From positions 77,134,283 to 77,198,282 of the forward strand of contig NC_086377.1 of NCBI RefSeq assembly GCF_036588685.1: a DNA stretch of 64,000 nt, given 5' to 3'. Position numbers and translations under genes: made by a program. This DNA is from Mytilus trossulus. Its lineage: Eukaryota; Mollusca; Bivalvia; Mytilida; Mytilidae. Below, piece after piece: positions 58,660-64,000 of this stretch (within the stretch, counting starts at the first letter, position 1; the number at the start of each line of letters is the position of its first letter). Under the pieces are notes generated by a model that was not told the DNA's origin, made no database searches, and worked only from the letters and a program-made list of their open reading frames with translations.

Positions 58660-60110
58660 GAATACTTAGTTACCGAATGTACCATATTTGTGGAATTAGG
58701 GACTATTTGGAGTAATCGATCTTTATCATACGAGGGTATCATCAGCTAAGTAGTCAGTACTTCGGTTATAACATTATTCATAACAACCATTTCTAAATTG
58801 TTCGTTTATAAATTTATAAATGATTTAGAAACTAAGGTTTCAACTCTCTAAGGCAAGGTTGATCTTATATGGATAAGCTCGTCATACATTTCTGTTCTTA
58901 TATATCATTGGCTTTTAAATATTCTTCTTTGAGCGTTCCTGATGAAGATAAATTCAGAAAATCGTTTCGAACGCATGACATTTATAAAGTGTTGTTTTCA
59001 TTTTAAGTGAGGTTGTATGGTATAACTGATCGTGTTTAAATTGACTAACGATATTTTTACCACGTCTTAGATTGTGGTTTAACATCTATGTCGTCAGTCT
59101 TCTGAGCACCGAATGTGACCTATTCCCGAATATGACTGTTTTGTCGAGTGTGAACTTGCATTGATATACGATGTGTCTCGGTATTTATACATCCAACATT
59201 CATGTATTTAGTTATGTTTCTTTAGTGTGTTCGGTTTGATATTGTGTTATGTCTTATAGTTTGTTGTTTAAATTTTGTATTATCAGTACATTTCACATAC
59301 GTCTTATTTGTCAGTATAGTTGAGTTAATTTCCTTTTCCCGTGGATAAAGTATTGTGTTAGTTCAACTAATTATGACGTCGTCACAGCATTAATCTAAAA
59401 TAGCCTTTCAAGACCGTCATAACCATGATGATTATTTGGACTAGTATTGTGAAAATAATTGTAAATTTTAGGATCTCATTTCAAATAATTGTATGAATTT
59501 CAAGATTATATAAACGTCACAAAAAATACCTCACTGTTTGTGGTGTGATGTGCTGTTGTTAAAGGAAGATGTCCGTTGTTATTCTGCGGTTTACATGTCG
59601 AAATGTATTATTTTTTATGCGTTTCTCTGTACCGAGTGTTTTTGCATTTGTTTGTACTGTATTCCTGTCACGTAGTGTTGATATTTTAGCGATATATTTT
59701 TTAACATTGCCATATAAGCGGGAGGTTTGGCTAGCCATAACATCAGGTTCAAACCACCATTTGTTTTTATCAAATTGTCCTGTACCAAGTCAGGGATATT
59801 GCAGTTGTTATCAAATAGTTTGTTTAGTTTGTAACCCGTTTTCTCTGAATCGATTTATGATTTTTGAACAGCGGTATACTACTGTTGCCTTTATTTATGA
59901 CAGATAATGTTGTATAAATTTACACTGTTAAGATTTTCGATGACAAACTGAATACTAGTTTCAGAAAGGACCCTTTTCCATGTCATCGCTTTCAAAGTTC
60001 TTAAATGGTCGTTATATTCAACATGTGAAAATTAATGTATTCTTCAGTATTAGGATTTCTAAAAGAGATGACCAAGAGCATAATCAGAAGATAAAAATAT
60101 GAAATGATAC
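58660..60110. other. Repeat-derived intron or intergenic DNA
   Basis: A 'cctgatgaagataaattcag' fragment lies at 58938-58957. The region 59700-59900 contains the complement of a sequence in the 59-nt insert of Naiad copy C ('gcggtatactactgttgcct'). The ORF at 59569-59907 lies within this repeat and is not considered a gene. Confidence 0.4.
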
Positions 60111-60215
60111 CTTTCCCTGTTTTCCTGAATAAACGATATGATCCAATCAAACTCTGATGTACATCACAATCAATGAAATAACCATCACAGTATATTCCTG
60201 TTGTCAACAAAGAGC
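60111..60215 (-). CDS. Candidate upstream exon of the protease gene
   Basis: The 105-nt exon lies between a strong acceptor (TTTCTTTTCAATTAG, AG at 60217-60216) and a donor (GGGAAAG then GTATCA). Only one frame is open; it reads TTGIYCDGYFIDCDVHQ and LFRKTGK and ends in phase 1, which fits the exon at 55607 exactly (Gly codon G+GT). It is open for 34 residues with no ATG, so at least one more exon lies upstream. Phase agreement could be chance (one in three). Confidence 0.45.
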
Positions 60216-60373
60216 CTAATTGAAAAGAAACATAATAAAAATATACATGAGTATGTATAGTATATATATATAAAGTATCTAAATAATAGCCAACAATAAA
60301 TCTTACGGCTAAAAAAAGGAGGCTGTAAAAAAAAAATTGCAGCTTTTAAAATGTTCACTGCTGGTAAGCTGAT

Positions 60374-60660
60374 GGTCGTAACTTAAAGTTACGACCATCC
60401 GAAAATGGGAGACAACTCTGGAGGTAAGTTTTTCTTTTCCAATTTTAGGGCAGTAAAAGCTCGATTTCAACCAAACCGATTGTCTCATTCATACTAATCG
60501 TCAGTGCTTTGATATTGAAATAAAATTTGATACATAAAATCATTCGAGTTTTTGTAAAATAGACATTCAAAAATACGAGCATGATGGTCGTAACTAAAAC
60601 AATATGAATGTTGAAGATGGTCGTAAGTTAAATCTGTGATGGTGGTAACTTATTATAAAT
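60374..60660. repeat. Inverted and direct copies of GATGGTCGTAACTT
   Basis: A near-perfect palindrome GATGGTCGTAACTT-AAAGTTACGACCATC lies at 60372-60400. Further single copies of the arm follow near 60591, 60618 and 60640. No ORF is associated. Confidence 0.7.
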
Positions 60661-61645
60661 AGTTCCGAATAAGGCAAGTTCAGAGTTTCAAACGTGTCTT
60701 CTTTTATATAAATATAGTTTTATTATGATGTTCATGTGGTGTTTTTTGTTTTACATACAGCGTATAATAAAACAATTATTTCGTCTACGAGTAACAGAAA
60801 GTCTTAAAGCGAGACTATGATTTAATTGTCGTAGCGCGATCGTTTACACACTATTTCTGGCAGATATAGACGACATGGAAGCTAATAAGAAAAGGGACCA
60901 CGACGGTCAGGTCTCATTATAAGAAGTTTATTAAACTAAATATCTTATGTGTATATTTGATGTGATTGGTAGCTCGTGTACAGCTGTTCTGTACATTTTA
61001 TGGAAATGTTGAGTATTATGTACACTTGCGTTGTTTCAATGCTAAACATACTGACATTTTATAGAAAATAAACAGCCTTTCTCCTTGTACCCTAATATTT
61101 GGCAATTATGTACTTCATATAAAAAGAATGATCGCATGCATTACTAGCAATGATTTCCTAAATACATGTTAATAAATTTATATGTTGGTTTAAATAAATA
61201 AAGATATGGACCAAATCAAGTACATTTTTTGTACACCTTTAAAATTATCAAATGGGAAACTCGTGTCCTTCTTTTTATTTGAAGGTGCAGTCCAACTGTG
61301 AAATTAATTTCATTTTAGTCAAAATCAGAGCCAGATATGTTTTCATCTTAAGACTTCAAGCAACCACCCCTCCCCTTTCCAAATATCTAATCGTCGTCTG
61401 GTACATGAATACTATTATAAAATTTAATCAATGAAATTTGAAAAGAATAGAATATGATTTTATTTGCTTCAGTTATTAATAAAAATGAAATAATGAAATG
61501 ATAATTCTTTTTTACCTGCCGATGTTGATCAATATCGTCAAAACAAGCCAAAGAAACCATCGCTGATGAATTATTTATTTCCAAGTGATTAATTCGACCT
61601 CATTGAATCCTAACTCATGTAAAATTCGTTTGAACCTATTAGCTA
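60661..61645. other. Region without recognised gene
   Basis: A short ORF at 61584-61387 (minus) has a donor-like CGGCAG/GTAAAA at 61516, but its phase does not fit the exon at 60215. Otherwise AT-rich unique sequence. Confidence 0.4.
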
Positions 61646-61776
61646 CATATATGTTATATATATATATATATATCTTTATTCTCGTAAACCAAAGTACAAT
61701 GGTACAGAGACATATACAAATAAATTAACATAGTATAAATTTTAAATACAAATGTAAAAATAGAGACATAAAGTGA

Positions 61777-62193
61777 TTACCCAGGAGATTCTAGGCATTT
61801 AATAATAATTCTTATAAACTTGCACAAATTGTTTAGTTCAGACGGGTTGCTACTATTCATGAGACCTTGAAATTTTAGAATATTTGGTCTGTTTATAAAA
61901 GGTTTCTTTAGTAGCAATTGTCTACTATCGTCTATTGCTGAGCATTCTAAAATGTAATGGAACTCGTCGCCAATATCACCGTTATTGCACAAAGTACAAA
62001 TACGATTTTCTCTCTGAATGTTTTGCCATCTACCAATTTCGATAGGAATTTTTGTGTTCAAAGTTCTAAATCTACAAAAAGAAGCAATGTTTTTGTCATC
62101 TAAAATATCAAAGTAAGTTTCGAAATTTAAACTATTTTTGAATAAGTTATAATTTAGAGCTTTTGGAGAATTCTGTACAGTAGCAATTAGCAT
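61777..62193 (-). pseudogene. LINE 3 ORF2 C-terminal knuckle
   Basis: A 138-residue piece with RFRTLNTKIPIEIGRW and CTLCNNGDIGDEFHYILEC (C-x2-C-x9-H-x4-C), the Cys/His knuckle that ends many LINE ORF2 proteins. It follows the main RT frame after a frameshift at about 62190. Confidence 0.75.
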
Positions 62194-63266
62194 ACCATGT
62201 CTGTCTGAACTGGTCTTAATTTAACAGTATCATACAACCAGTTTTTACTTATAAAATATTTAGTGTTCCATATATTTGATAGTCCACAATTATCAAGCAC
62301 AGATTTTACATTCTTGAACCAAGCTATATTTCCATTATAACATGTATAACTACCAGTAACAAGATTGTATAGAATAACAGGAAGTTTCTTATTTTCCCCA
62401 GTTACAAGCTTTTCCCAATAACTTATAGTACGTAATTTAATAAAAATATCAAATGGGAATCGGCCAAGTTCCCCATATATCATAAAATCAGGCGTGGACT
62501 TTTTAAGATTAAGCAGTAATTTACAAAATTTTAGATGAACACGTTCTATAACAGAGGTGTTACCCATTCCCCAGACTTCACACCCGTATAATAATATAGG
62601 CTTAACTACTTTATCAAATAGTTCTAGCTGGCTTTTAATATCTAAATTATGTAATCTCCCCTTTTTCAGAATATCGTACATAGCCCTTGTTGCTTTATCA
62701 GCTTGTGCCTTTTTTGCTTTTGTGAAACTTCCTGTTCTAGAAAATAATACACCAAGATATGTAAATTCTTCAACAATTTCTAACACAATATCAGCATATT
62801 TAAAACTAACATTTTGTAGTGGTCTACCTTTAGAAAAAATTACTATTTTGCTTTTTGGGATATTGACTTTTAATTTCCATGTATCACAATATTCCTTTAA
62901 AGATCTAATTGTTTTTGTAGATCTGCTTGTGTTTCTGACATAAGTACAGTGTCGTCTGTCTGCGTACAATACAACAAACAGTTTTAAATACATATTTAGC
63001 TCATTCTCTATCTGATCTGATAAAGATTTCAAACCGCTTATATTTTTGTTCTGAAAAAAGCTTTCTAAATCATTTACATAAATAGAAAAAAGTATGGGAG
63101 ATAAATTTTCTCCCTGTCTTACACCTACATTACATGGAAAGTAGTCTGAATATTCTCCATCACTGAAAATTCGTGATTTCACATTTGTATACATATTAAA
63201 TATAGTGTTATACATCTTCCCATTCACTGTATGTAAAATGAGTTTTGACCAAAGACCAGATCTCAA
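62187..63266 (-). pseudogene. LINE 3 reverse transcriptase, palm and thumb
   Basis: The ORF contains CNVGVRQGENLSPILFSIYVNDLE, FVVLYAD and thumb segments VEEFTYLGVLFSRTG and PILLYGCEVWG. A 4-bp duplication (ACAG, about 62950-62960) disrupts the second Asp of YADD; a later compensating indel restores the frame at LKEYCDTWKLKVN. So the ORF is open but the active site is lost. Confidence 0.75.
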
Positions 63267-64000
63267 AACTGTATCGAAAGCTTTAGCAAAATCAATAAAA
63301 GCACAAAAAAAAAATTCTTTTTTTGTCTCAGTAATTCAAATAAAATATGCAGAGTAAATATGCTGTCTATAGTGGAATAACCCTTTCTGAAACCAAACTG
63401 ATTTTCATTTAACAACAAATATTCTTCCAAAAAATTACTCAATCTTAAATTCAAAATTGACGTAAAAAGTTTACCCATACAGCTTAATATAGTTATAGGT
63501 CTGTAGTTTTGGGGAATTGACTGGTCACCTTTGTTTTTATAAAAAGGTATAACATTACCAACAAGCCAAAGTTCAGGTACTTTTCCAGTATCAAATACAA
63601 TATTGAACAGTTTAACATAGATTGGCATGAAAATCTGAGAGGTGCTCTTAATATATTCATTTATGATGAAGTCATCGCCACAAGCTTTGCCATTTTTAAG
63701 AGTTTTGATGCATTTAAACATTTCATTTTCCGTAATAGAACTGTTTAATAACGAATTAAGTTCGTCATTTTCATCTATAATAGTTTCTTCACCAGCGTCA
63801 GGATCTGACGAATTTAAATTTTTGAAAAATTCAAAAAGTATATCAACAGGAATATTATTCCTTTTTTTCTCTTTATACGAGTTCAATATCTTCCAAAATT
63901 CTTTAGAATTACTATTTTTTAAAACATTCATCTTTTTTCTCATGGCTTTTTTATGCTTATTAATAGAAATGTTCATTTGCCTCTTATATTCACGTTCTGT
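63263..64000 (-). pseudogene. LINE 3 reverse transcriptase, finger region
   Basis: The piece reads TLKNGKACGDDFIINEYIK, GNVIPFYKNKGD, NYRPITILSCMGKLFTSILN and ENQFGFRKGYSTIDSIF, the standard order of the finger domain. The frame shifts at a run of A/T near 63310. The window edge cuts the upstream endonuclease. Confidence 0.75.

Larger units (their letters stand above)
61646..64000 (-). mobile_element. LINE 3: non-LTR retrotransposon, 3' part
   Basis: RT and C-terminal zinc knuckle on the minus strand, ending near 61675 and followed by an (AT)n tail (61649-61672). The element continues beyond the window edge. Its RT differs from LINE 1 and LINE 2, so it is another clade, not assigned here. 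Confidence 0.75.

Noticed and set aside
59569..59907. 112-codon ORF as a membrane protein
   Set aside because: The frame runs through a known-looking mussel repeat, and its hydrophobic residues reflect T-rich sequence.
61516..61584. Additional first exon of the protease gene
   Set aside because: The donor looks fair, but it ends in phase 0 whereas exon 60215-60111 needs phase 1; the alternative frame has a stop five codons before the donor.

Overview
The window is animal nuclear DNA, most likely from a bivalve mollusc close to the marine mussels (Mytilus). It is AT-rich, its few host genes are split by introns, and many interspersed repeats match families I recognise from mussel genomes. That species call rests on recalled repeats and retroelements, with no database search.

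The main result lies at 6691-10475. One reading frame of 1045 codons encodes a Penelope-like retroelement with a permuted layout: N-terminal GIY-YIG endonuclease, CxC linker, then reverse transcriptase. This is the Naiad type. The frame contains no TAA or TAG before its final stop but five in-frame TGA codons, at least four of them where cysteine is expected. About 60 nt after the stop the 3' UTR holds a sequence with every hallmark of a form-2 eukaryotic SECIS element. The simplest reading is a retroelement that encodes a multi-selenocysteine protein. Parts of it recur at 11385-12140 (inverted), 33985-36112, 40947-41575 and 58073-58655.

Other mobile elements dominate. Two related APE-type LINEs lie on the minus strand (about 16150-22650 with an extra SGNH esterase ORF, and about 32770-40023, which is broken up and contains Naiad copy C). 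A third LINE runs off the right edge (61675-64000). A DIRS-like element occupies 27265-32245, and a decayed RT relic lies at 42440-42760. DNA-type elements with inverted repeats lie at 182-3088, 43355-47125, 43885-44292, 55681-56057 and 51722-52316.

Host gene evidence is sparse: a terminal exon with a death domain (4165-4556, minus), a first exon with a C2H2 zinc finger (14859-15090, plus), and a three-exon model for a trypsin-fold serine protease on the minus strand (60215-60111, 55607-54474, 49879-49137), whose splice phases agree and whose His-Asp-Ser triad is visible.

Tandem arrays fill much of the rest: palindromic 35-bp units (1585-1860), a 28-bp minisatellite (5030-6265), about 0.5-kb units (24187-26010), and degenerate 350-bp units (45000-46650). 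A hammerhead-ribozyme-like core is readable at 5596-5634.
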